Assembly (NCBI RefSeq): GCF_042654585.1 | Contig: NZ_JBHSGR010000010.1 | Span: 62,001 to 126,000, forward strand | Length of the DNA stretch: 64,000 nt | Direction: 5' to 3' | Source: Geodermatophilus arenarius | GTDB lineage: Bacteria; Actinomycetota; Actinomycetes; Mycobacteriales; Geodermatophilaceae | Shown: positions 1-8,835 of the stretch, in pieces | Layout: each line of letters starts with the position of its first letter | Numbering within the stretch: position 1 is the stretch's first letter | Notes under the pieces: model-generated | Database searches by the model: none | Told to the model about the DNA's origin: nothing | Seen by the model: the letters and a program-made list of their open reading frames with translations, nothing else | Translations under genes and position numbers: made by a program

Positions 1-1
1 C

Positions 2-817
2 GCGCTGCTCACCGCCCTGGTGCCGCGGATGAGCCGCGCCGCCGCCCGGAACGACGTCCCCGGCGTCGTCCAGGACCTCTCCCTCGGCACGCGGCTGTCC
101 GCGCTGGGGCTGCTGCCGGTCGCCGCCGCGCTCACCGTCGTCGGCCCGGCGCTGGGGGTCGTCGCCTTCGCCCGCGGCAACACCTCGGTCGACGAGGCGC
201 AGGGCATCGGCGCGGCCCTGGCCGTCGGCGCGTTCGGGCTGCTGCCCATGGCCGTCACGCTCCTGCAGCTGCGCGTCTTCTACGCGATGAAGGACGCCCG
301 GACGCCGACGCTGATCCAGGTCGGCATGGTCCTCGTCCGGGTGCCGCTGCTGCTGCTCGTGCCGGCGCTGGTCGAGCCCGAGCACGTCGTCGCCGGGCTG
401 ATGCTGGCCACCAGCCTCACCTACCTCGCCGGCTGGGTGCTCGGGCACCTGGCGCTGCGGCGGCAGCTCGGCGCCGAGCCGGGTGTGGCGCGGGGCGGGG
501 CGCTGGGCCCGGTGCTGCGGATGGTGCTGGCGGTGGCGGTGGCGGCCGGCGTCGGCTGGGTCGTCGTCCGCGTGACCCACGACGCGTTCGGCACGTCACT
601 GACGGGCTCGCTCGGCACCCTGTCGATCGGTACCGTGGTCGTCGGCGTCACGGCCCTCGCCGGGTTCGTGCTCGCCCGCGTCCCGGAGCTCCGGGGACCC
701 CTCGCCGCCGTGCGCGCGGCTGGGCCGCGGGTGAGCGGCGGACCGGCGGGCACGGACGGCGTCCCCGGGGCAGCGCGCAGCCGGGGGGAGCGGACAGGGG
801 GTCGGACACGTCCATGA
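2..817 (+). CDS. murJ: Lipid II flippase MurJ, C-terminal part (gene begins outside the window)
   Basis: The reading frame is open from the first bases (ALLTALVPRMSRAA...), so this is the 3' end of a longer gene. MurJ moves the peptidoglycan precursor lipid II across the membrane. What remains shows MurJ/MviN-type features: the (T)ALxPRMSRA stretch, then several hydrophobic helices separated by short Arg-rich loops (for example YAMKDARTPTLIQ). The hydrophilic tail after the last helix is Gly/Pro/Arg-rich. The stop codon overlaps the start of the next gene by 4 bp (ATGA), so the two are translationally coupled. Family call is firm; the N-terminal half cannot be judged. Confidence 0.9.
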   Translation, partial: ALLTALVPRMSRAAARNDVPGVVQDLSLGTRLSALGLLPVAAALTVVGPALGVVAFARGNTSVDEAQGIGAALAVGAFGLLPMAVTLLQLRVFYAMKDARTPTLIQVGMVLVRVPLLLLVPALVEPEHVVAGLMLATSLTYLAGWVLGHLALRRQLGAEPGVARGGALGPVLRMVLAVAVAAGVGWVVVRVTHDAFGTSLTGSLGTLSIGTVVVGVTALAGFVLARVPELRGPLAAVRAAGPRVSGGPAGTDGVPGAARSRGERTGGRTRP

Positions 818-2424
818 CGGCGACGATCACCGGCCTCCCCGACCGGTACCGACCGCTGGACGAGGTCGGGCCCGAGGAACGCACCCCGACCGGCGTCATC
901 CACTGCTGGCGCGCGAAGGACCGCATCCTCAACCGCGACGTCGCCATCCGCGTGCACGTCCCCGGCGGCCCCCCGGCCCGCGCCTGGATCGCCCGCGCCC
1001 TCACCGCCGGCGGCCTGGCCACCCCCGCGCTGGCCATGGTCTACGACGCCTCGGAGGGCAGCGGCGGCGAGGCCGGCGCGGCCTACGTCGTCAACGAGTG
1101 GATCGAGGGGCAGACCCTCGCCGAGCGGCTGCGGTCCGGGCCGATGGGCGAGCGGGAGGCCCGCACCGTCCTGCGCCGGCTGGCCGAGGGCGTCGCCGAG
1201 GCGCACCGGGTCGGCCTCGCCGTCGGCGGCCTGACCCCCGAGACCGTCGTCCTGCGGCCCAACGGGCTGGTCGGCCTCCGCGCCGTCCCCGCGGCCACGG
1301 GCTCCGTGCAGGAGGACATCGCCGCCCTCGGCGCGCTGCTCGAGTACTGCCTCACCGGCCGGCAGGCCGGCGTCCCCGGGCCCGACGGCGTCCCCGCCGC
1401 CGCCCCGGTCATCGCCCAGCCGGACCTGGCCGCCCTCGTCCGCCGCGCCCGCTCCACCGAGCCCGGCGCCCGGCTGGCCAGCGCCGCGGCGATGGCCGCG
1501 CTGCTCACCGAGCGGCCGCGGTCCTCGGCCGTGCCGGTCCGCGGCCGCGACGAGAGTGACAGCGGCTGGCTGCGGCGCCTGCGCGAGCACCGCGAGGCCG
1601 GGCAGCCCGCCGCGCCGGCGCAGGACGCCGACCGGCCGCAGGGGCGCGAGCCCGACACCCTGCCGCCGGTGCCGCTCGGTCCCGCGCGCTCCCTCCCGCC
1701 GGTGCCGGCCGAGGGCTCCCACGACGTCGACGTCCTCGGTGAGCCGGTCGAGGAGGACGAGGACGACGCCGAGGACCCGCCCGGCCGCCGCCGGTTCCTG
1801 GTCGCCGGCCTGCTGCTGGCCGCCCTGGTCGTCGTCGTGCTGCTCGCCTGGTGGGTGGGCACCAACCTGCTCTCGGTCGCCACGAACGTCGACGAGCGGC
1901 CCGGCACGCCCGTGGTCCCGTCCAGCAGCGCGCCCGCCGAGGACAGCGCCGCCCCCGCGCCGGAGGCCGGCACGCCCCTGCCGATCCGCGACGCCACCGT
2001 CTTCGACCCCTTCGGCGACGGCGAGCCGGAGAACACCGACGAGGTGCCGGCCACCCACGACGGCGACCCGGCCACCACCTGGTCCACGCTGACCTACCGG
2101 GGCTCGGCCGACTTCGGCAACCTCAAGCCCGGCGTCGGCGTCGTCTACGACCTCGGCTCGGCCCAGGCGATCGGCGGCGTCACGCTGACGACGACCACCC
2201 CGGGCATCGCCGTCGAGGTCCGCACCGGCGAGGCCCCCGACGGCGACCTCGACTCCTTCGCCGTCGCCACCTCCGGCAGCGTCGACGGGACCACCGACCT
2301 CGCCTTCGACGAGCCGGTGACCGCGCAGTACGTCCTGGTGTGGGTGACCGGCCTGGTCCCCGCCGAGGACGGCTTCGCCGGCGACCTGGCCGAGGTCGCC
2401 GTCACCCCCGCCGCGGGGGAGTGA
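814..2424 (+). CDS. Membrane-anchored pseudokinase associated with MurJ, with extracellular discoidin-like domain
   Basis: 536 residues. Residues about 1-230 have a Ser/Thr-kinase fold, but the catalytic residues are missing: the VAIK lysine is Arg (VAIRVHV), and neither HRD nor DFG is present. One transmembrane helix lies near residues 329-350 (FLVAGLLLAALVVVVLLAWW). The roughly 160-residue extracellular end resembles an F5/8 type C (discoidin-like) sugar-binding fold (TTWSTLTYRGSADFG...). In mycobacteria this kinase-like module is fused to MurJ and binds FhaA once phosphorylated by PknB. Here it is a separate gene overlapping murJ by 4 bp. Role inferred: regulation of lipid II export. Confident about pseudokinase status, less about the ligand of the outer domain. 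Confidence 0.85.
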   Translation: MTATITGLPDRYRPLDEVGPEERTPTGVIHCWRAKDRILNRDVAIRVHVPGGPPARAWIARALTAGGLATPALAMVYDASEGSGGEAGAAYVVNEWIEGQTLAERLRSGPMGEREARTVLRRLAEGVAEAHRVGLAVGGLTPETVVLRPNGLVGLRAVPAATGSVQEDIAALGALLEYCLTGRQAGVPGPDGVPAAAPVIAQPDLAALVRRARSTEPGARLASAAAMAALLTERPRSSAVPVRGRDESDSGWLRRLREHREAGQPAAPAQDADRPQGREPDTLPPVPLGPARSLPPVPAEGSHDVDVLGEPVEEDEDDAEDPPGRRRFLVAGLLLAALVVVVLLAWWVGTNLLSVATNVDERPGTPVVPSSSAPAEDSAAPAPEAGTPLPIRDATVFDPFGDGEPENTDEVPATHDGDPATTWSTLTYRGSADFGNLKPGVGVVYDLGSAQAIGGVTLTTTTPGIAVEVRTGEAPDGDLDSFAVATSGSVDGTTDLAFDEPVTAQYVLVWVTGLVPAEDGFAGDLAEVAVTPAAGE

Positions 2425-2461
2425 CCTGCACGTCAGCGGCCTGTTCGCGGGAATCCCGCCC

Positions 2462-2475
2462 TACGATGCGGCGTT
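2462..2475 (+). promoter_or_regulatory. Probable -10 element for trxB, leaderless or near-leaderless
   Basis: TACGAT (2462-2467) matches the actinobacterial TANNNT -10 and lies 8 nt before the GTG of trxB at 2476. No Shine-Dalgarno sequence is present between them, so translation probably starts at or next to the transcript 5' end. Confidence 0.5.
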
Positions 2476-3495
2476 GTGCCCCGCGTGACGGACCCCCAGC
2501 CCACCCCCGGCCCCGCGACGACCACCGAGGTCGAGTCACCCGTGATCCCGCCCGCGGAGCGCGACGGCATCCGCGACCTGGTCATCATCGGATCGGGTCC
2601 CGCCGGTTACACGGCGGCCGTCTACGCCGCCCGGGCGAACCTGCACCCGCTGGTCTTCGAGGGCTCCCAGTTCGGCGGCGCCCTGATGACCACCACCGAG
2701 GTGGAGAACTTCCCCGGCTTCGCCGAGGGCATCCAGGGCCCGCAGCTGATGATGGACATGCGCCAGCAGGCCGAGCGCTTCGGCGCCGAGCTGGTCGCCC
2801 GCGACGTCACCGAGGTCGACCTCACCGCCACCCCCAAGGTGGTCAAGGTCGGCGACGAGGTGACCCTCGCGCACGCGGTCATCGTCGCCACCGGCTCCAA
2901 GTACCGGTACCTCGGCCTCGACAACGAGCAGCGCCTGCTCGGCCACGGCGTCTCCGCCTGTGCCACCTGTGACGGCTTCTTCTTCCGCGACCAGGACATC
3001 GTCGTGGTCGGCGGCGGCGACTCGGCGATGGAGGAGGCCACCTTCCTCACCCGCTTCGCCAAGTCGGTGACCGTCGTGCACCGCCGCGAGGAGCTGCGCG
3101 CCTCGAAGATCATGCAGAAGCGCGCGCAGGACAACGAGAAGATCCGCTGGGCGCTGGGCAAGCAGGTCACCGACGTGCTCGGTGACCGGACCGTCTCCGG
3201 CGTGCAGCTGACCGACGTCGCCACCGGCAGCACCGAGGAGCTCCCCGTCAGCGGCGTGTTCGTGGCCATCGGCCACGACCCGCGCAGCGAGATGTTCGCC
3301 GGGCAGCTCAAGCTCGACGACGAGGGCTACGTGCAGGTGGAGCACCCCACCACCCGCACCAACATCGACGGCGTCTTCGCCTGCGGTGACGTCGTGGACC
3401 ACATCTACCGCCAGGCGATCACGTCGGCCGGCACCGGCGCCGCGGCGGCCATCGACGCCGAGCGCTGGCTGGCCGAGACCTTCGACGAGCGCTGA
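2476..3495 (+). CDS. trxB: Thioredoxin reductase
   Basis: 339 residues, a normal length. This FAD/NADPH flavoenzyme reduces thioredoxin. Visible motifs: N-terminal FAD-binding GSGPAGY, redox-active CATC within SACATCDGFFF, NADPH-binding GGGDSAMEEA, and the C-terminal FAD motif GVFACGDV. It precedes trxA (122 bp apart), the usual actinobacterial pair. GTG at 2476 was chosen because it sits just downstream of a TACGAT -10 element and gives a short acidic extension typical of actinobacterial TrxB; the GTG at 2485 is an alternative. Confidence 0.96.
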   Translation: MPRVTDPQPTPGPATTTEVESPVIPPAERDGIRDLVIIGSGPAGYTAAVYAARANLHPLVFEGSQFGGALMTTTEVENFPGFAEGIQGPQLMMDMRQQAERFGAELVARDVTEVDLTATPKVVKVGDEVTLAHAVIVATGSKYRYLGLDNEQRLLGHGVSACATCDGFFFRDQDIVVVGGGDSAMEEATFLTRFAKSVTVVHRREELRASKIMQKRAQDNEKIRWALGKQVTDVLGDRTVSGVQLTDVATGSTEELPVSGVFVAIGHDPRSEMFAGQLKLDDEGYVQVEHPTTRTNIDGVFACGDVVDHIYRQAITSAGTGAAAAIDAERWLAETFDER

Positions 3496-3556
3496 CGGAG
3501 GCCCCCCTATGAGGGGGCCGTCCCGGCACGTCACCACCCCCGGGCATACCGCACCC

Positions 3557-3582
3557 CCTCCGCGGGTTACTCCCCGCGGAGG
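3557..3582 (+). terminator. Hairpin between trxB and trxA
   Basis: A perfect 10-bp stem (CCTCCGCGGG / CCCGCGGAGG) with a 6-nt loop lies between trxB and trxA. A weaker 7-bp GC hairpin sits at 3500-3519 just after the trxB stop. There is no U-tract, so it could be a partial terminator, an RNA-stabilising element, or both. Confidence 0.4.
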
Positions 3583-3617
3583 CCGACCGACCTCGACCGC
3601 GACAGAGGAGAACGACC

Positions 3618-3944
3618 ATGGCAGGCAACACCGTGACGGTGACCGACGCGACCTTCGCCAACGAGGTGCTGGGCAGTGACAAGCCCGTCCTCGTCGACTT
3701 CTGGGCGGAGTGGTGCGGGCCGTGCAAGATGGTCGCCCCGGTGCTCGAGGAGATCGCCAAGGAGCACGGCGAGAAGCTGACGATCGCCAAGCTCAACATC
3801 GACGAGAACCCGCAGATCGCCCGCGACTACCAGGTCATGTCGATCCCGACGATGACCGTGTTCCAGGGCGGCAAGCCGGTCAAGAGCATCATCGGCGCCA
3901 AGCCCAAGGGCGCGATCCTCTCCGACCTCGCCGACTACATCTGA
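3618..3944 (+). CDS. trxA: Thioredoxin
   Basis: 108 residues, one thioredoxin fold with the classical active site WCGPC (W-A-E-W-C-G-P-C) and the cis-Pro region MSIPTM. It is the general disulfide reductant of the cytoplasm, recycled by the TrxB encoded upstream. ATG at 3618 has the purine-rich AGAGGAG upstream. A strong hairpin follows the gene. In mycobacteria the equivalent pair likewise precedes cwlM. Confidence 0.97.
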   Translation: MAGNTVTVTDATFANEVLGSDKPVLVDFWAEWCGPCKMVAPVLEEIAKEHGEKLTIAKLNIDENPQIARDYQVMSIPTMTVFQGGKPVKSIIGAKPKGAILSDLADYI

Positions 3945-3962
3945 GCCGCGGGCTCCGGCTCC

Positions 3963-3999
3963 CGAGGGCCCGTCTGGGGACGTCCCAGGCGGGCCCTCG
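3963..3999 (+). terminator. Intrinsic-type terminator after trxA
   Basis: A 16-bp stem (one G.T pair) around a 5-nt loop begins 18 bp after the trxA stop. As usual at this GC content there is no long U-tract. Confidence 0.65.
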
Positions 4000-4058
4000 C
4001 CGTTCCCGGGGCGGGACGGGCCCCGGGTGGGCCGGGAGGCGTCGCGGAGGCGACAATC

Positions 4059-5210
4059 GTGGGCACGATGGGTAGCGAGAGCGACATGCAGCCGCTGGGT
4101 CCGGGCAGCCACGGAGCCGCCGTCGCAGACGTACAGGCCGCGCTGCGCAGCCTGGGCCTGCTCCGGCCCACCGACGGCGCCGGGCCCGCCGACGGCGTCT
4201 ACGACGAGGCCACCGCGCTCGCCGTCCGCCACTTCCAGCAGGTCCGCGGGCTGTCAGTGGACGGCCGGGTCGGCGAGGAGACCTACCGGGCGCTGTCGGA
4301 GGCGCGCTGGTCGCTGGGCGACCGGCTGCTGCACCACGACCCCGAGCGTCCCGTGCGCGGCGACGACGTCACCAGCCTGCAGGAGCGGCTGCTCGAGCTC
4401 GGCTACGACGCCGGCCGCGCCGACGGCATCTTCGGCCGCGACACCGAGTCCGGCCTGCAGGCCTTCCAGCGCGACTACGGCCTCACCGCCGACGGCACCT
4501 GCGGGCCCGCGACGCTGCGGGCGCTGCGCCAGCTGGGCCGCAAGGTGACCGGCGGGCGCCCCCAGCTGCTGCGGCAGAGCGCCGAGTTCGTCGAGAGCGG
4601 GCCGCACCTGATCGGCCGGCGCATCGTCGTCGACCCCGGCCACGGCGGCGCCGACACCGGCTTCGCCGCCGGCGAGACCACCGAGGCCGACCTGGTGCTG
4701 GACCTCGCCAGCCGGATCGAGGGGCGGCTGGCCGCGGCCGGCGCCACGGTCTACCTGACCCGCGGCCGCGAGCAGAACCCGGCGCCGGCCGAGCGGACCG
4801 CGTTCGCCAACGACGCCGGCGCCGACCTGTTCATCTCCCTGCACGTGGACGCCCACGACTCGCCGCACGCCCGCGGGGTGGCCAGCTACTACTACGGCAC
4901 CGGCTCGGGGACGTCGTCGACGGTGGGGGAGCGCTTCGCCGACCTGGCCCGCCGCGAGGTGGTGGCCCGCACCGGCATGCTCGACCTCGGCGGGCACCCC
5001 AAGACCTGGGACCTGCTGCGGATGACCCGGATGCCCGCGGTGCGGCTCGACGTCGGCTACCTGTCGCACCCGGTCGACCGGCTGCTGCTGCTCGACGCCC
5101 GGCTCCGCGGCACCGTGGCCTCGGCCGTGCTGGCCGCCGTCCAGCGGCTGTTCCTGCCCGCCGAGGCGGACCCGCCCACCGGCACGTTCGTCCTCCCCCA
5201 GAGGGTGTGA
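4059..5210 (+). CDS. cwlM: CwlM-like peptidoglycan-binding / Amidase_3 protein
   Basis: 383 residues. Two peptidoglycan_binding_1 repeats (about 8-70 and 90-155) are followed by an N-acetylmuramoyl-L-alanine amidase fold (about 185-360). Zinc-ligand motifs are visible: DPGHGG, the Glu of TTEADL, and His in SLHVDAH. The family's catalytic Glu, normally in (V/L)ExGF(L/I)S, is Asp here (LDVGYLS), which fits a regulatory rather than enzymatic role. In mycobacteria CwlM lies directly after trxB-trxA and activates MurA when phosphorylated by PknB near its C terminus; this protein ends in DPPTGTFVLPQRV with T374 and T376. GTG at 4059 has GGAGG 8 nt upstream; the ATG at 4068 is possible. Orthology is strong, non-catalytic status is inference. 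Confidence 0.85.
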   Translation: MGTMGSESDMQPLGPGSHGAAVADVQAALRSLGLLRPTDGAGPADGVYDEATALAVRHFQQVRGLSVDGRVGEETYRALSEARWSLGDRLLHHDPERPVRGDDVTSLQERLLELGYDAGRADGIFGRDTESGLQAFQRDYGLTADGTCGPATLRALRQLGRKVTGGRPQLLRQSAEFVESGPHLIGRRIVVDPGHGGADTGFAAGETTEADLVLDLASRIEGRLAAAGATVYLTRGREQNPAPAERTAFANDAGADLFISLHVDAHDSPHARGVASYYYGTGSGTSSTVGERFADLARREVVARTGMLDLGGHPKTWDLLRMTRMPAVRLDVGYLSHPVDRLLLLDARLRGTVASAVLAAVQRLFLPAEADPPTGTFVLPQRV

Positions 5211-5289
5211 CGGGTGGGGCGCCTGGCACCCCAGGTGTGACGGGTCCGTCTCACCCGCCGTGTCGGGCGGGCGGTCGCGGCGGCCTCCC

Positions 5290-5302
5290 TACACTCGGTC
5301 CG
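5290..5302 (+). promoter_or_regulatory. Leaderless promoter -10 for the aminotransferase gene
   Basis: TACACT (5290-5295) is followed by exactly 6 nt and then GTG at 5302, the spacing expected if transcription begins at the start codon. Upstream, the 12-mer GGTGTGACGGGT is repeated at 5204-5215 and 5234-5245. Confidence 0.6.
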
Positions 5303-6702
5303 TGGCCTCTCTCCCGCCGTCGCACGGCCAGCCGCACCGCACGCCGCCGCAGCAGCACGGGCACGTGGTGCCCCGCCACCCGCGGCTGGACCCGCTGGCC
5401 GACCGGTACGCAGCCCGCACGCACGGCATGAAGAGCTCGGAGATCCGCGCACTCTTCTCCGTCGTCAGCCGGCCCGAGGTGGTCTCGCTGGCCGGCGGCA
5501 TGCCCGCCGTCACCGCACTGCCGCTGGACGCCGTCGGGTCGATGATCGGCGAGCTGGTCAGCGGCATGGGCGCGCAGACCCTGCAGTACGGCTCCGGCCA
5601 GGGCGACCCGCGGCTGCGCGAGCGCATCTGCGACGTCATGGCGCTCGAGGGCATCACCGACGCCTCGCCCAGCGAGGTCGTGGTGACCGTCGGCTCGCAG
5701 CAGGCCCTGGACCTGGTGACCCGCGTCTTCTGCGACCCGGGCGACGTCATCCTCGCCGAGGGCCCGTCCTACGTCGGCGCGCTCGGGGTCTTCCAGGCCG
5801 CCGAGGCGCGGGTGAAGCACGTCGCCATGGACGACGACGGGCTGGTCCCGGAGGCGCTGGAGCAGGCGCTGCTCGAGTGCCGGGCCAACGGCGACCGGGT
5901 CAAGTTCCTCTACACGGTGCCCAACTTCCACAACCCGGCCGGCGTGACGCTCTCCGAGCCGCGCCGCCAGGCGATCGTCGACATCGCCGACCGCTACGAC
6001 CTGCTGGTCATCGAGGACAACCCCTACGGCCTGCTCGGCTTCGACCACGAGCCGATGCGCGCGCTGCGGGCCCGCGACGCGCAGCGGGTCATCTACCTCG
6101 GCTCGTTCTCCAAGACCTTCTCCCCGGGCCTGCGGGTGGGCTGGGTGCTCGCGCCGCTCGCCGTCCGCGAGAAGCTGGTGCTGGCCACCGAGGCGCAGGT
6201 GCTCTGCCCGCCCTCGCTCACCCAGTACGCCGTCGCCCGGTACCTGGACACCCAGCCCTGGCGCGAGCAGATCAAGCTGTTCACCGAGCTGTACCGGGAG
6301 CGGCGCGACGCCACGCTGGAGTCGCTCGACGCCCTGATGCCCCCGGGCACCACCTGGACCCGGCCCGACGGCGGCTTCTACGTGTGGCTGAAGCTCCCGA
6401 ACGGCCTGGACGCCAAGCTCATGCAGCCGCGCGCGGTGGGCGCGCACGTCGCGTACGTCCCCGGCATCGGCTTCTACGCCGACGGGTCGGGCCGCGAGTA
6501 CATGCGGCTGTCCTACTGCTACCCCGAGCCGGACCAGATCCGGGAGGGCGTGCGCCGGCTGGCCCGGGTCATCGAGGCCGAGCTGGACCTGCACTCCACC
6601 TTCGACGCCGTCGACACCGGCACCTTCCGCGCCGTCGGCCGGACCGACACCACCGCCGAGACGATCGTCGGCCCCGCCAGCAGCGACCGGATCGAGGACT
6701 GA
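5302..6702 (+). CDS. PLP-dependent aminotransferase (MocR/2-aminoadipate aminotransferase-like)
   Basis: 466 residues, fold-type I aminotransferase. The PLP lysine is in GSFSKTFSPGLRVGW; the Asn of VPNFHNPAG and the Asp/Tyr of EDNPYG are the usual cofactor contacts. It resembles the catalytic domain of the 2-aminoadipate/LysN group, without the GntR-type DNA-binding domain of MocR regulators. GTG at 5302 was chosen because of the TACACT -10 element 6 nt upstream; an upstream GTG at 5260 would add a poor low-complexity extension. Only 1 bp separates it from ddl, so co-transcription is likely. Substrate cannot be assigned. Confidence 0.88.
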   Translation: MASLPPSHGQPHRTPPQQHGHVVPRHPRLDPLADRYAARTHGMKSSEIRALFSVVSRPEVVSLAGGMPAVTALPLDAVGSMIGELVSGMGAQTLQYGSGQGDPRLRERICDVMALEGITDASPSEVVVTVGSQQALDLVTRVFCDPGDVILAEGPSYVGALGVFQAAEARVKHVAMDDDGLVPEALEQALLECRANGDRVKFLYTVPNFHNPAGVTLSEPRRQAIVDIADRYDLLVIEDNPYGLLGFDHEPMRALRARDAQRVIYLGSFSKTFSPGLRVGWVLAPLAVREKLVLATEAQVLCPPSLTQYAVARYLDTQPWREQIKLFTELYRERRDATLESLDALMPPGTTWTRPDGGFYVWLKLPNGLDAKLMQPRAVGAHVAYVPGIGFYADGSGREYMRLSYCYPEPDQIREGVRRLARVIEAELDLHSTFDAVDTGTFRAVGRTDTTAETIVGPASSDRIED

Positions 6703-6703
6703 C

Positions 6704-7705
6704 GTGACCGAACCCGTGACCGACCCCGCCGCACCGGCCGCCCCGGAGGACGAGGAGACCGCGTTGCGCGCCGTCGTCCTGGCCGGCGGCCTGACCTTCG
6801 AGCGCGAGGTCAGCCTGTCCTCGGGCACCCAGGTGGTGGAGGAGCTGGCCCGCGTCGGTGTCGACGCCGAGCTGCGCGACGCCGACGCGGAGCTGCTGCC
6901 CGGCCTGGCCGCCGCCCCCGCCGACGCGGTGTTCATCGCCCTGCACGGCGCCACCGGCGAGGACGGCGCCCTGCGCGCGGTCCTCGACCTGGCCGGCGTC
7001 CCCTACGTCGGCTCCCCGGCCGCGGCCTGCCGGCTGGCCTGGGACAAGCCCGCGGCCAAGTCGGTGGTGCGCACGGCCGGGGTGACGACGCCGGACTGGG
7101 TGGCGCTGCCGCACAGCACCTTCCGCGAGCTGGGCGCCGGCGCCGTCCTCGACCTCATCGTCGCCCGGCTCGGGCTGCCGCTGATGGTCAAGCCGGCCTC
7201 GGGCGGCTCGGCGCTGGGCGCGCAGAAGGTCACCCGTGTCGAGGACCTGCCCGCGGCGATGGTCAGCTGCTTCGCCTACGGCGACACGGTCCTCGTCGAG
7301 CGGTTCGTCGACGGCGTGGAGCTGGCCCTGTCGGTGGTCGACCTGGGGGAGGGGCCGCAGGCGCTGCCGGCGGTGGAGATCGCACCGGAGTCCGGCGTCT
7401 TCGACTACACCGCCCGCTACACGCCCGGGCTGACCGAGTACCACGCGCCGGCCCGCGTGTCCGAGGACGTCGCGGCCCGCGCGGCCGAGGTCGCGGTGCG
7501 GGTGCACCGGGCGCTGGGCCTCGCGGACCTGTCCCGCACCGACGCGATCGTCTCGCCCGACGGCGAGGTGCACTTCCTCGAGGTGAACGTCTCCCCGGGG
7601 CTGACCGAGACCTCGATGTTCCCCATGGCGGTCGAGGCCGCCGGGCACGACCTGGGCGAGGTCCTCTCGCGGCTGCTCACCCGCCGGGCGCAGAGCTCGC
7701 GGTGA
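6704..7705 (+). CDS. ddl: D-alanine--D-alanine ligase-type ATP-grasp enzyme
   Basis: 333 residues. The ATP-grasp layout of Ddl is visible: N-terminal GGLTFEREVS (usual GGxSxEREVS), HGATGEDGALRA, GVPYVGS, the KPASGGSALG nucleotide loop and the metal-binding FLEVNVSPGLTETSMFP. Ddl makes the D-Ala-D-Ala dipeptide for peptidoglycan. Actinobacteria often carry a second ddl next to murF or thiL, so this copy may be an additional Ddl-like ligase; its position beside parB suggests it is the origin-proximal paralogue. It starts with GTG 1 bp after the aminotransferase stop. Confidence 0.82.
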   Translation: MTEPVTDPAAPAAPEDEETALRAVVLAGGLTFEREVSLSSGTQVVEELARVGVDAELRDADAELLPGLAAAPADAVFIALHGATGEDGALRAVLDLAGVPYVGSPAAACRLAWDKPAAKSVVRTAGVTTPDWVALPHSTFRELGAGAVLDLIVARLGLPLMVKPASGGSALGAQKVTRVEDLPAAMVSCFAYGDTVLVERFVDGVELALSVVDLGEGPQALPAVEIAPESGVFDYTARYTPGLTEYHAPARVSEDVAARAAEVAVRVHRALGLADLSRTDAIVSPDGEVHFLEVNVSPGLTETSMFPMAVEAAGHDLGEVLSRLLTRRAQSSR

Positions 7706-7716
7706 CGTAGAGACAG

Positions 7717-7752
7717 AGGCCCGGTTCCGTCCGTGACGGAACCGGGCCTTTC
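7717..7752. terminator. Bidirectional terminator between ddl and parB
   Basis: A perfect 14-bp stem (7718-7731 with 7735-7748) and a 3-nt loop is flanked by A on one side and TTTCT on the other. It lies in the 53-bp gap between the two convergent genes. Confidence 0.85.
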
Positions 7753-7758
7753 TCGTCG

Positions 7759-8835
7759 TCAGGCGCCTTCCGACTCCTCGCGGCGGCCGGTCAGGTCCGG
7801 CGCCATCTGGCCGATGATGCGCTGCAGGTCGTCGACCGAGCCGAACTCGACGACGATGCGGCCCTTGGCCCGGCCGATCTGGATCTTCACCTTGGTCTCG
7901 AAGACGTCGGACAGCCGGCCGGCGAGGTCCTCGACACCCGGCGCGCTGATCCGGCGGGCGCGGCGGCGGGAGGCCGGCTGCTCGGCCACGGCGAGCGCGA
8001 CCGCCTCCTCTGTGGCGCGCACCGACAGCCCCTCGGCCACGATCCGGGCGGCCAGGGCCTCCTGCGCCTCGGCGTCGTCGAGGCCCAGCAGCGCCCGCGC
8101 GTGCCCGGCGGAGATGACGCCCGCGGCGACCCGGGTCTGGACCTTCACCGGCAGCTTGAGCAGCCGGATGGTGTTGGTGACCTGCGAGCGGCTGCGGCCG
8201 ATCCGCTGCGCCAGCTCCTCGTGGGTGGCGCCGAACTCCTCCAGCAGCTGCTGGTAGGCCGCCGCCTCCTCCAGCGGGTTGAGCTGGACGCGGTGGATGT
8301 TCTCCAGCAGTGCGTCTCGGAGCAGGGCGTCGTCCTCGGTGTCCCGGACGATCGCCGGCACCGTCTCCAGCTCGGCCGCGCGCGCGGCCCGCAGCCGCCG
8401 CTCGCCCATGATGAGCTCGTAGGGCGCACCGCCGTCGCCGTCGGTGCGCTCGCGCACGACGATCGGCTGCAGCAGGCCGAACTCGCGCACCGAGTGGGTG
8501 AGCTCCTCGAGCGCCTCGTCGTCGAAGACCTGCCGCGGCTGGCGCGGGTTGGGGACGACGTCGCTGACGGCGACCTCGCGCAGCTGCGCGCCGGGGACGC
8601 CGACCGCGGCCGTGCCCGGAGACGACGCGGCCTGCGCGGCGACCGTCGCGGCCGCCTGCGCCGCCGGTGGCAGCAGGGTGACCGGCGCCGGCGCCCCACC
8701 CGTCCCGGGCGTCCCACCCGTCTCGGGGGCGGCCGGGGCCGGGCCGTCGGTCTCGGGCAGCGTCGGCTGCTCGACCGGAGGGGCGGTGGGGATCAGCGCC
8801 GCGAGACCCCGGCCGAGGCCGCCACGCTTGCTCAT
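7759..8835 (-). CDS. parB: Chromosome partitioning protein ParB
   Basis: 358 residues. The N terminus MSKRGGLGRGLAALIP is the conserved ParA-contacting LGRGL segment. The central ParB/Srx domain carries the CTP-binding GERRLRAA box, followed by a helix-turn-helix that recognises parS (HEELAQRIGRSRSQVTNTI). ParB loads on parS and spreads as a CTP-dependent clamp. A much longer upstream reading frame overlaps parA in another frame; ATG at 8835 overlaps the parA stop by 4 bp and starts at the conserved N terminus. A Pro/Ala-rich linker (about 20-70) separates the parts. Four parS candidates lie in this window. Confidence 0.96.
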   Translation of the reverse strand: MSKRGGLGRGLAALIPTAPPVEQPTLPETDGPAPAAPETGGTPGTGGAPAPVTLLPPAAQAAATVAAQAASSPGTAAVGVPGAQLREVAVSDVVPNPRQPRQVFDDEALEELTHSVREFGLLQPIVVRERTDGDGGAPYELIMGERRLRAARAAELETVPAIVRDTEDDALLRDALLENIHRVQLNPLEEAAAYQQLLEEFGATHEELAQRIGRSRSQVTNTIRLLKLPVKVQTRVAAGVISAGHARALLGLDDAEAQEALAARIVAEGLSVRATEEAVALAVAEQPASRRRARRISAPGVEDLAGRLSDVFETKVKIQIGRAKGRIVVEFGSVDDLQRIIGQMAPDLTGRREESEGA

